A program made the translations under genes and the position numbers. The notes below the pieces were generated by a model, which did no database searches, was not told the origin of the DNA, and saw only the letters and a program-made list of their open reading frames with translations. Below are positions 20,821 through 32,004 of a stretch of 64,000 bases of DNA, piece after piece (position 1 is the stretch's first letter; the number at the start of each line of letters is the position of its first letter). The DNA is from Acridotheres tristis (taxonomy: Eukaryota > Chordata > Aves > Passeriformes > Sturnidae), in NCBI GenBank assembly GCA_037013685.1, contig CM072892.1, positions 372,001 through 436,000 of the forward strand, written 5' to 3'.

Positions 20821-21600
20821 GGACCGAGGGCTCCGAGGCCACTGCCGGCCATGGTGGCCCCCCAGCCCGGGGAGCTCTCCGGGGCTGCTCCTGCCTTGGA
20901 TCGCGTTCCCGAAGCTCCAGAGGAGCCGGCGGACGCGATTTTGACTATGACACGTTTTTCAGAAAATGCACATTTTTCATCCTTCCAATATCCTCCCACC
21001 CAAGTTTCCTGACAGAAATGTTTTGGACTTGCATCTTGAAGACTGCAGAAAGAAACCAGTGTTGAAATATTGAACCTTTTCCCCGTGCACATGTTTATTT
21101 ATGTGCTTGACACGAAGTAGCTTTACAAAAATCGTGTCGCTTGTTGCAATTGAAATGCACATCCCAAGTGTTTCTGCTTTCCATTAACACCTGGGAGAAG
21201 GAAAGGATGAAATGTTGACTCTTTTGTGGTTTGTTTCATAGAGGATGGGTTTGAAACGCAAATAAGGAGGAAATAGAAAAAGAAGAAACCACTGGTTTTG
21301 AATACCAGCTGCTGTAAGGTGCAGGGTTAAAATGCCCTTGTGCCCCCTCTGCTTGTCTGTCATTATTCACCAAGGACAAGGGAAGAATGACAGGGCTCAG
21401 CACCCTCCACTGCAAATGCAAACCTATAAATGAACTCAATATTTTTTACATTTTAACGGCTCCAGTGGAATGAAATCCTGAACTCCATTCCCCCCTGTTT
21501 CTGGATGTGCTATAAATGGAATTGCCTGCTGGAGGAGAACCTGGGGGTTGGTGTCTGTCAAACACGGGGAGATCCTCCCGTGTAAAACCAACCAAACCAA
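20821..21600. other. Unique sequence with AT-rich island 20940-21250
   Basis: CpG-containing at first, then an island with GTTGAAATATTGAACC, GTTTATTTATGTGC and TTGTTGCAATTGAAATGC. Candidate regulatory element; no exon seen. Confidence 0.4.
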
Positions 21601-21779
21601 AGTGGAGTGCCGAAGGTCTGTGCCCCTCAGAGCAGGAGGATCCCCGGGGGCACGGGGGGCTCCTGCAGCAGGGCTGAGCAGGGCAGAGCTGGGCTCACCT
21701 CAGCACGGACTCTGAGCCTCCTGCTGCTGCTCAGGGAACAGAGCAGGCAAGCCCAGGGCTCCAAAGGAGCCGATAAACC

Positions 21780-22020
21780 TGAGAAGGGACATTTATAGTC
21801 ATCATTTGCGGCTATTAAATAGATACATTTATTTTCTGTTTTTAAACTCCCGGTTTATTTTTAACAATGGTAACAGGCACCATTATAGAAGTTAGACTGA
21901 TATTTATGAATCTGAACATGAAAGAGAACATTGCACTGAAAAACGAATGTGCTAAGGGTAGGATTTTTCTGTGGAAAGCTATAAACAGCTTGCAAAATCT
22001 ACCAGTTTTAGCCTAGATTC
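21780..22020. other. Candidate conserved non-coding element
   Basis: AT-rich unique island with GCTATTAAATAGATAC, GGTTTATTTTTAACAATGG and GATATTTATGAATC. No open frame of note. Confidence 0.45.
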
Positions 22021-22620
22021 TCAGAAATGGAAAGGTTTGAGCAGAGATCCTTGGGTGCCTCCTCAGGTGGAGCAGTCCTGGCCCTGCCTGCAGGATGTGG
22101 CACAGTGAGGACGGGAACACCCAGACCCAGGGAGCCACACCTCGAGCCCCTGCTGTGCCTGCCTGGGGCTTTTCCTCCCACTGGGCTTTTTCTCCTTGCC
22201 CCAGGGGCTCTGTCCTTCTCCTCATGGCTGCTCCTCCTGTCTTCAGAGCTGCCATCCATATCCTCAGTCCAGCCACTTTTTCTGTGCTCAACAAGACAGA
22301 AGCTTCTTCCCATCCCTTGTAAAACACTCCATTCACTCTCTGGTCATTTTTTACCCAGCTGCCATCGCTTTCCATCTGATTCTTTCTCCCTGCACAGGTT
22401 CATACATCATTCCAGATGAAATTCCTCCAAGGATTTGTTCAGCAACTTTACAGGGAGCATGTCCTGGCTGCCAGTTTCCACAAAATGCTTTTCCTGTTGA
22501 CAGAAGACTTTGCTGTGAACATGAATCTCCTCTCGAGCTCCTCAGGAGCCCAGCGGGGCCAGGATCCCGTTTTCACTTCATGGAGGTTGATATCCAGCAG
22601 TGAGAGCTCGGCACCCAGCA
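22021..22620. other. Unique sequence
   Basis: No repeat or exon recognised. Confidence 0.4.
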
Positions 22621-22992
22621 CCCAGCAGCTCTCCCTGGAATGCATTTCAGGGACATTTCAGTGTCCTTCCATCCCAGCCCAGGTTTCTGCTGCACATTCT
22701 CTCCCTGGAATGCATTTTGGGGTCCTTCCATCCCAGCCCAGGTTTGTGTTCTCCCTGCAGGACAGCAGCAGCTCTCCCTGGATTGCATTTCAGCATTTTG
22801 GGATCCTTCCATCCTGCCCCCAGTTTGTGTTCTCCCTACTGGGCAGCAGCAGCTCTCCCTGGAATGCATTTCAGGGACATTTCAGTGTCCTTCCATCCCA
22901 GCCCAGGTTTCTGCTGCACATTCCCTGGAATACATTTTGGGGTCCTTCCATCCCAGCCCAGGTTTCTGTTCTCCTTGCTGGCAGCAGCAGCT
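22621..22992. repeat. Minisatellite, ~55-75-bp units x ~5
   Basis: Each unit has CTCTCCCTGGAATGCATTT, then CCTTCCATCCCAGCCCAGG and TTTCTGCTGCACATT or TTTGTGTTCTCCCT. Two subtypes alternate: one carries CAGGGACATTTCAGTG, the other TGGGG. Confidence 0.92.
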
Positions 22993-23400
22993 CCGGGCAG
23001 ACCCCACGTGCAGCCCCAGCAGCAGGAGGAATTCTGCCCCAAAATCCCATCTGACCCTGCCCTGTGGCAGTAGAAGCCATCCCCCCTTGTCCTGGCAGTC
23101 CAGGCCCCCCTTCCAAAGGACCCCCTTCCCTCTCCTGAAGCTCCTTTGGGCACTGGAAAAGTCTCTGAGGTCTCCCTGGAGCCTTCTCTTCTTCAATTTG
23201 GAATTCAACCATTCACTCTGAGCTGTCTACAATATAATCAGATGAACTTTCCCTGCTCTCCCCAGCAGCTCCAGTGAGTTCTGCAGCTGACCCGGGCTGG
23301 CAGGGGGCCCTGGCACTGCCCCAGGCTCTGCTGCTCGTGGGAACTTGGCTGGTTCGTGGGCAGCCTGTCCCTGCCACACGCTGCAGAGCTGGTGATTCTC
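22993..23400. other. Unique sequence
   Basis: Nothing assigned. Confidence 0.35.
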
Positions 23401-23900
23401 AGAAATTGCCTTCTATTGCCAAATAAATGCATTAGAAAGAAGATTTCTGCGGGCTGCACACTGCTATTGTTTTCAGTCAAAACTTCTTTACAATATTGGT
23501 TGTGTCTTGAAAGTAATTAATTTGGCAGGAAGTTAAAAAGAGAGAAAAAAACAGAGAGATTTGAAAGCTGGTTTCCAGTTCTCATTGCTCTGCCTTTATC
23601 TCTCAAGGAAAGACTGCACACAGGTGTCAAACGAGAAGGCTGCTCATAATTACACTCCTTAAACACTTAATAACATTTTCTTAAATTAATATATTCCCCA
23701 TCTGTGTAGCATTTCAGACATTCAGCTCATAATATTGCCTAGTTTATCAGTGTCAAATGACACATCCCGATCCATTGGAGAATATTATCAACAGATAGAG
23801 GCTCAACGCCTGTTATTGCTCATTCAGCTAATGAGTGTGATTGGAGCTGCTGCTATAATTAATAACAGAGCTCAGGCACCAGTTGGAGCAGGGATCCAAC
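23401..23900. other. Strong candidate conserved non-coding element
   Basis: Unique island with AAGTAATTAATTTGG near 23512, TCTTAAATTAATATATTCC near 23680, GCATTTCAGACATTCAGC, TTATCAGTGTCAAATGACAC near 23744, GAATATTATCAACAGATAG, CATTCAGCTAATGAGTG and GCTATAATTAATAAC near 23852. The density of ATTA, AATATT and TGACA words makes it the best enhancer-like candidate in the window. Proof needs an alignment. Confidence 0.5.
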
Positions 23901-24026
23901 TTAGTTTCATGCAGAAAAACTGTGCAGGTATGAAAAGAAACCGACCCCCCAGTCCACAGGAGGATTCAGTGGGGCTGGGCAGCTCTGTGGGGTGGCTCTG
24001 CCCCCGTGCTCCTGCTGCAGGCCAGG

Positions 24027-24210
24027 AGAATCCCAGAATCCCAGAGTCCCAGAGTCCCAGAATCCCAGAGTCCCAGAATCCCAGAATCCCAGAATCCCAG
24101 AGTCCCAGAATCCCAGAGTCCCAGAATCCCAGAATCCCAGAATCCCAGAGTCCCAGAATCCCAGAGTCCCAGAATCCCAGAATCCCAGAATCCCAGAATC
24201 CCAGAATCCC
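24027..24210. repeat. 8-bp microsatellite (AGAATCCC/AGAGTCCC), 23 units
   Basis: The octamer is the reverse complement of GGGATTCT, a form of the CR1 terminal octamer. No CR1 body adjoins on the expected (right) side, so an origin from a CR1 tail is likely but unproven. Confidence 0.95.
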
Positions 24211-24403
24211 AAATTCCACGCTGCAAAGACTCTGAGGCCAAGGAACCCTGGGATCAAAATGTTCTGCCCTGCTCTGCCAGGGGGGTGGCACAGGTGCCAA
24301 AGTTGGATGGACACATTTGGGGGACATGGAGACCCCCCAGGGGAAGTGATGGAAGGGCCACCCTGAGGTTTCCAGATGGCTTCAGGCAGCAGCAGAGCTG
24401 CTG
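24211..24403. other. Unique sequence
   Basis: Spacer between two arrays; nothing assigned. Confidence 0.35.
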
Positions 24404-24898
24404 GGCAGTGCCAGGCTGTGCCATCACTGCCATCCCTGTGCCCCTGATCAGTGCCAGGCTGTGCCATCCCTGTGCCCCTGGGCAGTGCCAGGCTGTGCCA
24501 TCCCTGCCATCCCTGTGCCCCTGATCAGTGCCAGGCTGTGCCACCACTGCCATCCCTATGCTCCTGAGCAGTGCCAGGCTGTGCCATCCCTGTGTCCCTG
24601 GGCAGTGCCAGGCTGTGCCACCACTGCCATCCCTCTGTCCCCGAGCAGTGCCAGGCTGTGCCATCCCTGCCATCCCTCTGCTCCTGATCAATCCCAGGCT
24701 GTGCCATCCCTGCCATCCCTCTGTCCCCGAGCAGTGCCAGGCTGTGCCATCCCTGCCATCCCTGTGCCCCTGAGCAGTGCCAGGCTGTGCCATCCCTCTG
24801 TCCCCGAGCAGTGCCAGGCTGTGCCATCCCTGTGCCCCTGAGCAGTGCCAGGCTGTGCCACCACTGCCATCCCTCTGTCCCCGAGCAGTGCCAGGCAC
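24404..24898. repeat. Minisatellite, ~34-48-bp units x ~12
   Basis: Each unit starts GCAGTGCCAGGCTGTGCCAT, followed by one or two copies of CCCTGCCATC and an ending CCTGTGCCCCTGA or CTCTGTCCCCGA. Length variation comes from presence or absence of the CTGCCATCC segment. Confidence 0.95.
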
Positions 24899-25838
24899 TG
24901 GCAGGAGGAGGGGCTGTGCCATCTCTGCCTGGCAGAGCCCAACACGCTTTGTTTTGGTGGCTCTGGCCAGGTCTGCTCTGATTGCTGGGCAGAGCCGGCC
25001 ATGGAATTATCTGAGTTTGTTTTTCCATCTCTCCAGCTGCTGCTTTGCTCTGGATCCTCAGTGTAATGGTACCTAAAATCATTTATGGCTTAATTATCGA
25101 TATCATTTTTTGTAATTAAAATACCTGCTCATCCTGACACAGAATTTCTGACTGCAGCAGTGCCTTGCACAATAAAAACAAATCATTCCTTTCCTTTGGC
25201 ACCTCTGGCCTCGCTGCCATCCAGTCGGTTTTTCCGGAGTTAAATTCAGGAGTTCAGGAGTGCCTGGCCCCGCGCTGGGGGCTGCAGGAGGCTGCAGGTC
25301 TGCAGCTGCCATCGCTGCATTTCTGAGCAGCTGCTGCTGCGCTTGCATGGCCCAGGCAGCTGGGAATCAGCTCACTTGGTTCTGTTTGCTTTCCCCCTTC
25401 ATTCCTGTTTTCAATCAGACTTGCAGGTTTTGTGGCTCAAAGCCCTCAAGCCAGGCTTTGCTGAGCCCAGCCCAGCCTGCCCTGGGCTCCCTGTGCCCCA
25501 GCCCTGCTCTCCTTAAACAGATCCTTCTTCCCTCACACATCAAATTTTCATGGGACCTAAATCTCCCTTTACTAAACATAAATAATCAATTCAACCAGAT
25601 TTCAGAAGAGGAAACCGAGACTAAAATCCAGTGCAGCCCTGGCCAGCCAGCCCAGGACTCTGGGCAAGGGTTTGCCCTAAAACTCCAGAGATGTGGGCGA
25701 GAAATTCAAAAGGGAACAAAAACCCAGTGACCAGTGGAGTGTCCCTCACCACCAGACCGTGCTAAAGCCCCGGGCAGTGCCAACCCAACTGCCAAATCCT
25801 GCCAGGTGCCAGCGGTGCTGGGCGTGGCTCTGTCTGTC
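24899..25838. other. Unique sequence; candidate conserved element at 25075-25200
   Basis: The AT-rich part has GGCTTAATTATCGATATC and TTTGTAATTAAAATACC, good regulatory-type words. The rest (about 0.6 kb) shows no exon, with another ATTA-rich patch near 25575-25605. Confidence 0.4.
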
Positions 25839-26245
25839 ACACACCTGGCCCAGGTGGGGCATGGCCATGGTGAGGTGCCGGGGCACACCTGGTCCAGGTG
25901 AGGTACCAGGGCACACCTGGCCCAGGTGGGGCATGGCCAGGGTGAGGTGCCAAGGCACACCTGGCCCAGGGTGAGGTACCAGGGCACGCCTGACCCAAGT
26001 GAGGTACCAGGGCACACCTGGCCCAGGTGAGGTGCCAGGGCACACCTGGCCCATGGTGAGGTGCCGGGGCACACCTGGCCCAGGTGAGGTGCCAGGGCAC
26101 ACCTGGCCCAGGTGAGGTACCAGGGCACACCTGGCCCAGGGTGAGGTGCCAGGGCACACCTGGCCCAGGTGAGGTACCAGGGCACACCTGGCCCAGGGTG
26201 AGGTGCCAGGGCACACCTGGCCCACGGTGAGGTGCCAGGGCACAC
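25839..26245. repeat. ~27-bp minisatellite (GCACACCTGGCCCAGGTGAG), ~15 units
   Basis: Units alternate GGTGAGGTGCCAGG and GGTGAGGTACCAGG, with a few longer ones carrying GGGGCATGGCC. CACCTGG/CCAGGTG within each unit forms short palindromes. Confidence 0.96.
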
Positions 26246-26934
26246 AGAGGAGGTGTCCCCCTGGCCGGCTGTGCCCGTGGTGCCAGGGGGGGCTGTTCCA
26301 GCAGAGGCTCTTGCCAGGCGGCCCCAGGCCCTGTTGGCACCGGGGCACTGACACAGCCTGGCAGGAGGAGCTGCAGACGAGGGGGACTGAAAGCCCAGGT
26401 GAGAGCCTCTCCTTCAGAACACTCGGCTGCACTTGGATTGTGCCTCTCTGCAATCACATCGTGACAGGAGATGCTTTGGCAGGCAAAATAGACCTCAGGA
26501 TTTTGATTTTCTTTATTTTACTTTTTATTGCTCTCTACTCTGAACTCTCCTTCCCTCTTATATTGCTGATCCTTGTCAGAAAGAAACAACTGCAAGGAAG
26601 AATCTCAGAGAAATTGGAAAAAGATTTTTGCTTTGTTTTTGTTACTGGTGTTTTGGGGCTTTTTTTTTGTGTTGTTGTGTTTTTTAGTCTGTAATTGCAG
26701 ACTCTTCACTGCTGAGCACAGGCGCTGAGCCAGGCATTGTTCCTTCTTTCCAGCTGACAGAAATTTTTTGTAACCACATTTTAGTCCAAGGGGAAAAGTT
26801 AAATATAGGCAGGATGAGGAAAATTACCGAGCAGCGTGGTGGAGAAAGTGCTGACTTGGGTGTGCTCCTGAACAGAGGCAGCAGCGATTCCATGGGGACA
26901 GAGCCCCGCTCCCAGCACGGCCCCGGGCTGGCAG
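26246..26934. other. Unique sequence; T-rich segment 26490-26690
   Basis: T-rich runs (near 26635-26685) and no coding support. Confidence 0.35.
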
Positions 26935-27017
26935 GGGACCCTGGGGACCCTCCTGGCACCCACCCTGGGGACCCTCCTGGCACCCACCCTGGGGACTCTC
27001 CTGGCTCCCACCCTGGC
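26935..27017. repeat. 24-bp tandem repeat x ~3.4
   Basis: CTGGGGACCCTCCTGGCACC recurs with small changes. Short array. Confidence 0.88.
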
Positions 27018-27589
27018 ACTGCAGCACCCGTGGGGCACAGACAGGGCACAGAGCCCTCGGGGAGCCAGGGGAGCCTGGGGAGTCCTTCCCCAGCCAGAGG
27101 GACCCTGGCAGGCTGCAGGTGCCACCCTGGCACCCAGGGGACTGTCCTGTGTCCACGGGGACCCTGGGACCCCAGGCTGTGCCAGGGATTGGAGCACGAT
27201 GGAAGGGATGGTTTTGGGGATCTGGAGACCCCAGGCTGAGGCAGGGGATTGAGGCACAGCAGAAGGGATGGTTTTGCTGAGCTGAGCAGAGCCTGAGTGT
27301 GCCCTGAGTGTGCCCTGAGTGTACCCTGGGTGCCCACAGGGACACCTTCCACTAGACCAGGTCCAGACCCTTGTCCAGAGTCCCTGTCCAGGCTCCGTGT
27401 CCAGGACACGAGCACCTGGCACAGCCCAGGGTGCAGAGCCCCCGAGCAGCAGCAAATGTGGAAACTGGAAACAGCCACAGAATATTTCCCGTCTGAGCAG
27501 GGGCAGAGGAGAAGGGGAGTGGGGTAGCAGTGATTAAAACGTGTGCTGGCTGAAGGGAGGGGTCAGGGGCCACGGGAGCAGCCGTGAAA
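27018..27589. other. Unique GC-rich sequence
   Basis: A small GAGTGTGCCCT tandem (x3-4) at about 27294-27330; otherwise nothing. Confidence 0.4.
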
Positions 27590-27790
27590 TTCAGACTCTG
27601 CTCTGCAGTGTCAGCAGTTTGCTGGGGGAGCCTGCTGCTGCATTAAATTGCTCAGGCCAAGGAACCAATCTGATTTTAGGGCAAAGCAGAGTTGATGTAG
27701 TTACTGATAGAGATTTCTGAACAGCAGCATTCCCATCTGTCAGGGACTGAGAGAATCGCTGGCAAAAATCATCCTGAGTGAGACCAGGAG
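27590..27790. other. Candidate conserved non-coding element
   Basis: Unique DNA including GCTGCATTAAATTGCTC and GTAGTTACTGATAGAG. No exon signals. Confidence 0.35.
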
Positions 27791-27854
27791 TGTGGTGAGA
27801 GGAGCCCAAGGGTTCCTCAACCCTCCTGAGGCAGCTGCCCTCGCCTCCTGCTGC

Positions 27855-28099
27855 CTGTCCCCCTGTCCCCCTGTCCCCCTGTCCCCCTGTCCCCCTGTCC
27901 CCCTGCCTCCCTGTCCCCCTGTCCCCCTGTCCCTCTGTCCCTCTGTCCCTCTGTCCCTCTGTCCCCCTGTCCCCCTGTCCCCCTGTCCCCTCTATCCCCC
28001 TATCCCCCTCTATCCCCCTGTCCCCCTGTCCCTCTGTCCCCCTGTCCCTCTGTCCCCCTGTCCCCCTGTCCCCCTGTCCCCCTGTCCCCCTGTCCCCCA
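27855..28099. repeat. 8-bp minisatellite (TGTCCCCC/TGTCCCTC), ~30 units
   Basis: A pyrimidine-rich octamer array with a central CTATCC variant patch (27988-28018). It resembles the array at 15211-15909 in unit and variants. Confidence 0.97.
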
Positions 28100-28432
28100 T
28101 CCAGCTCTGCTTCCCCTCTGCCCTGGAACTGCTCCTCGGGACAGGCTCCAGTCTGAGCCACGGCAGCGGAGCTGAGAGGAGGAGAAGCTGGAAAAGAGGG
28201 GAAATGGTGGGGTTTGACACCAGTTTTGTGTCAGTGCTGCTGGGCACGGGTGAGGGTGCTGGGGGCAGGCTGCCGTGCTCTGTGTGGCTGCTCTGGTGTC
28301 AGCAGCAGTGACGGGGGGACAGGACACCATAGCCCCGGGTGGAGAAAGGATCCCAAGGTTGCTTTAGCTCGCATGGAGGATTCTCTAGTGGTGTCTGGGC
28401 AGATACAGCTGCCCTGGGCAGTCCCTGAGCTT
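28100..28432. other. Unique sequence
   Basis: No feature assigned. Confidence 0.35.
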
Positions 28433-28530
28433 CCAGCTCCCACTCCCAGCTCCCACTCCCAGTTCCCACTCTCAGTTCCCACTCCCAGTTCCCATTCCCA
28501 GTTCCCAGATCCCAGTTCCCACTCCCAGCT
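28433..28530. repeat. ~13-bp minisatellite (CAGTTCCCACTCC), ~7 units
   Basis: Units are CAGCTCCCACTCC or CAGTTCCCACTCC with one diverged unit containing AGATCC. Confidence 0.92.
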
Positions 28531-28892
28531 CATCCCATGCACCGCACACCAGCCGGGATCTGCTCCCCTCGCAGGGAGAGCTGCAGCCCCTCCTGGGAGC
28601 TGTCCCTGCTGCTCCTGCGTCCCCAGCTCCTCCAAACGCCCCCGGATCTCACCAAAGCTTTCACAAAAACTTCCTCGCTGTGAAATCGAGCGAGCGCCAT
28701 CCCACCACCGTGTATTTTATTTTTTGTGTCTGCAATAGCGCGGCTGCAGCTGTGCTGCTGGTGGGTCCCTGAGCTCAGGAGCAGCGCCACGTTATCTCAC
28801 ACTGCACAACATCTGCAAAGGCATCCGGAGCTCCCCGGGGCAGCCCGGACCCTGCTGGGCACCGGCCACGGCCACACAGCTGGGCAGGGGGA
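28531..28892. other. Unique GC-rich sequence
   Basis: Several CpGs (near 28555-28700 and 28740-28870). No exon established. Confidence 0.35.
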
Positions 28893-29230
28893 GCCAGAGG
28901 TGCCAGAGGTGTCTCAGGGGCTCCAGGTGTTGGAGGTGCTCCAGGTGCTCCAGGTGTCCCAGGTGTCCCAGGTGTCCCAGGTGCCCCAGGTGCTCCAGGT
29001 GCTGGAGGTGCTCCAGGTGCCCCAGGTGTCCCAGGTGTCCCAGGTGTCCCAGGTGCCCCAGGGGCTCCAGGTGTTGGAGGTGCTCCAGGTGCCCCAGGTG
29101 TCCCAGGTGTCCCAGGTGTCCCAGGTGTCCCAGGTGCCCCAGGTGCTGGAGGTGCCCCAGGTGTCCCAGGTGCCCCAGGTGTCCCAGGTGCTGGAGGTGC
29201 CCCAGGTGCTGGAGGTGCCCCAGGTGCCCA
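28893..29230. repeat. 9-bp minisatellite (CCAGGTGTC), ~37 units
   Basis: Units are CCAGGTGTC, CCAGGTGCC, CCAGGTGCT and GGAGGTGCT. A block from CAGGGGCTCCAGGTGTTGG (near 28916) to CCAGGTGCCCCAGG recurs about 130 bp later (near 29059), a higher-order repeat. Confidence 0.97.
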
Positions 29231-29560
29231 CTGTCAGCAGCAACCATTGTGCTGTTAATTGAGAGCTGGCATTAAATAATGTTAATTGGTGCCTGCCCCT
29301 CCTCCCTGCATTATTTTGGCATCATTAAGCAACGTAAGCTGTTGTTTTCTCAAAACACATGTGCATAGCAACCCCCAAAAAAGGTTATATTTTCTTCCTT
29401 ACACGAAAATAACTCATTAATGCAGATTTGTTTGGCATCCGTGGCTCAGCTTGCCATAGGCACAGGGAAGGAGTCAGGTTCAATCCGAGTTTAATTGCTG
29501 CAGCTATTCTGGGCCCTGGTGGAAAGGAGGTGATTCATCCAAACCTTCCATTGCAGGCGC
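29231..29560. other. Strong candidate conserved non-coding element
   Basis: Unique island with GCTGTTAATTGAGAGC, AATGTTAATTGGTGCC, GGCATCATTAAGCAAC, AACTCATTAATGCAG and GTTTAATTGCTGCAGC. At 29435-29487 GCATCCGTGGCTCAG followed by GGTTCAATCC resembles tRNA A and B boxes, but the spacing is short and no stem closes. Confidence 0.45.
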
Positions 29561-29836
29561 TGCAGCTGCAGGGAGTTTAAACAAACACAGCCCAGGGAGC
29601 AGCCCCAGGCACCTCTGGGGGGTTTAGGGTGAACAAAGCCGGGGTTTAACCCCGATTTATGGCAGCAGGGATTCCCACCCTGCCCCGAGTCCTGCTGGGG
29701 CACCAGGGGACCCTGGCACTGGGGACAGGGACAGCCTGGGGCTGGGGACAACAGCACAGCTTCACCTGGGCTGGGACAGACAAAGGGTGAACAGAGAGAA
29801 AAGGAGCCAAAGCCTGCTCAGTGGGGCCCTGGCACT
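29561..29836. other. Unique sequence
   Basis: Nothing assigned. Confidence 0.35.
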
Positions 29837-29992
29837 GAATTCCAGATTTGCTGTGGCTGCCCCTGGATCCCTGGCAGTGCCCAAGGCCAGGTTGGACATG
29901 GGGACAGTGGGAGGTGTCCCTGCCATGGCAGGGGTGGCTCTGGGGGGGATTTAACTCCATCCCAAGCCAAACCAGTCTGGGATTTGATGATT
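29837..29992 (+). mobile_element. CR1 LINE 3' fragment
   Basis: TTCCAGATTTGCTGTGGC through GGCAGTGCCCAAGGCCAGG to GTCTGGGATTTGATGATTC (diverged tail). Immediately followed by an A-rich tract. Confidence 0.9.
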
Positions 29993-30165
29993 CAAAAAAA
30001 AAAGGAAGAAAAAAAGCGAAAAAAAGAAGCAAAAGAAAACAAAGACAGAAAAATAATGACAGAGATGGAAATGCAGAAAAAAAGAAAAATCAATTTAAAA
30101 AAACCCTAACCCAGAAGTAACAAAAAAACCCAAAAATTAAAAAAAAGAAAAATAAACACTTCCAA
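29993..30165. repeat. A-rich low-complexity tract
   Basis: Runs of A with scattered G and C over about 170 bp directly downstream of a CR1 end. One CCCTAACCC occurs at 30104-30112 but is not a telomere array. Confidence 0.85.
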
Positions 30166-30957
30166 CAATGCAGATGGAGCTGGACATAAACCAGAATGAA
30201 TCTAAAGCTATGGAGTGATATAAATTTTTAAGCAAATCTCCCAATTGAACTCAGATAACAACGAACACAGCAAATAGTGGAAAATCAATGGAGGCAAAAG
30301 AAGAGACCAGGAGAGTTTGCAGAGAGTGTTCCCTGAAAAGACTGAAGCAATGAAGAGCTGAGTCACCTCTGCCAGGAAATGGGGGTGAAAATTTGAAAGA
30401 AAGAATGGATGGTTTTCCTTGGCATCCCAAAGGAGGGCTTTGCTCTCCTGTCTCAGTAGAAAGGGAGAAATTTTTCCTTTCCTGGCCAGGGGAATTTCTA
30501 AAAACCTGTGTCTCATGTTATTTCTGTAAAACACACACATTGAATTTCCTGGAGTTACAGTGGCTGCTTATAAAAAAATTCATAAAAATGAAGTCAAAAT
30601 CTCTCATTTATGATCACCAGATTATTTTTGATTTCTCAGGATGGCACTAGAGGCAAACATGGAGCTGGAGCCAGCACTGCTCCACAGGCTCCCACCTCCA
30701 TCAGGTGAGTTTTAGGCTGGTCCCATGGCTTGAGCTCATGAGGGGAGTGTGACTGGCCTGGGGCTCATTTTTATTGCAAGGAGTTAGAAATGCATGACAA
30801 GGAAAATCTAATTCACTTTGCCAGTGAAAGGCACTGTGCCATCGTGAAATGTCAGCCCCTTGTACTACAAATTAAAACTGAGACAGACAATGTTTGATTA
30901 GTCATTAAAAAAATCTTCCTAATTCTCAAAAATTCTCATTTCCTTGAGATGTGAATG
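30166..30957. other. Unique AT-rich sequence
   Basis: About 0.8 kb without a recognisable exon, RNA or repeat. Confidence 0.4.
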
Positions 30958-31175
30958 TTCCAGGTCAGGTTGGAAGGGGCTGGGAACACCCTGGGATGGG
31001 GGGAGGTGTTCCTGCCATGGCAGGGATGGGATGGGATAATGGGATGGGATAATGGGATAATGGGATAATGGGATGGGATGGGATGGGATGGGATGGGATG
31101 GGATGGGATGGGATGGGATGGGATGGGATGGGAATGGGATTTAAGGTCCCCCTAACCCAAACACGAGTCTGTCAT
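30958..31175 (+). mobile_element. CR1 LINE 3' fragment split by a TGGGA array
   Basis: The left part, CCAGGTCAGGTTGGAAGG and GGTGTTCCTGCCATGGCAGG, and the right part, GGGATTTAAGGTCCCCC and CCCAAAC, join into a CR1 3' end when the array at 31024-31140 is removed. Confidence 0.75.
31024..31140. repeat. Pentanucleotide array (GGGAT)~23
   Basis: Begins with GGGATAAT variants, then about 13 pure units. It sits exactly where CR1 reads GGATGGGATTTAAGG and so was probably seeded by it. Confidence 0.96.
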
Positions 31176-31280
31176 ATTATATTTATTTTTAAAACTTCTG
31201 AAAAGATTTTAAACAGATTCCAACTGGTCTCTTTTCCAGATGTCACCACAGTTTTATACCATGGAGGAGAAAGAGCCACT

Positions 31281-31553
31281 GAGATACCAACATTGAATAC
31301 CAATATTCAGATACCAACATTGAATACCAACATTGAATATCAACATTGAATACCAACATTCAATACAAACATTGAGATACCAACGTTGAGATACCAACAT
31401 TCAATACCATCATTCAGATATCAATATTCAATACCAACATTCAGATACCAATATTCAATATCTACATTCAATATCAACATTCAGGTACCAATATTCAGGT
31501 ACCAACATTCAGATACCATCATTCAGGTACCAATATTAAATGCCAACATTCAG
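31281..31553. repeat. 12-13-bp minisatellite (GATACCAACATTC / AATACCAACATTG), ~22 units
   Basis: An AT-rich array with interchange of CAACATT, CAATATT and CATCATT and of GAAT, CAGAT and CAGGT. Unusual here in being AT-rich. Confidence 0.95.
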
Positions 31554-32004
31554 AGCAGGGCGTGGGTGATGTCTGAGGGCTGAAAATCGTGGCAGGCAAA
31601 GCCAGCACTGTCCTGGCTGTGCTGTCCTTGTGGCCACATCTCTGGTTCCATGTACAGTGGAAAGCTGGGCTTTCACAGCTGCCAGTTCTGTGAACTCTGA
31701 ATTTTCACAGGGCTCTTTGTTGCCTCTTCTTTTAAACTGCAGAAATAATATTCTGGGCCTCTTTACAGTGAAACTGCAGCAGAGTTCCATGGGTCACTGA
31801 TTTAACTCTGTGTTTCCTGGGCCTTCAGAGCACTGATCTCCCTTTCCAGACGTGGAATCCCACTCATCCCTTGGATGGTCCTGCCTTTCTCTGTGCTCGC
31901 CTTCTGAAGGGATAAGGAAAATCAAACAAATCAAAATTAAAAGCCAAAGCCAGGTTTTGTGGCTGAAAAGGAGGGATCAGGTCCTGGGGGTGGTCCCTTA
32001 CTGC
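31554..32004. other. Unique sequence
   Basis: No feature assigned. Confidence 0.35.

Noticed and set aside
29435..29500. A tRNA gene
   Set aside because: A- and B-box-like words are present but too close together, and no acceptor or T stem can be closed.
30104..30112. Telomere-like CCCTAACCC
   Set aside because: A single occurrence in an A-rich tract, not a (CCCTAA)n array.
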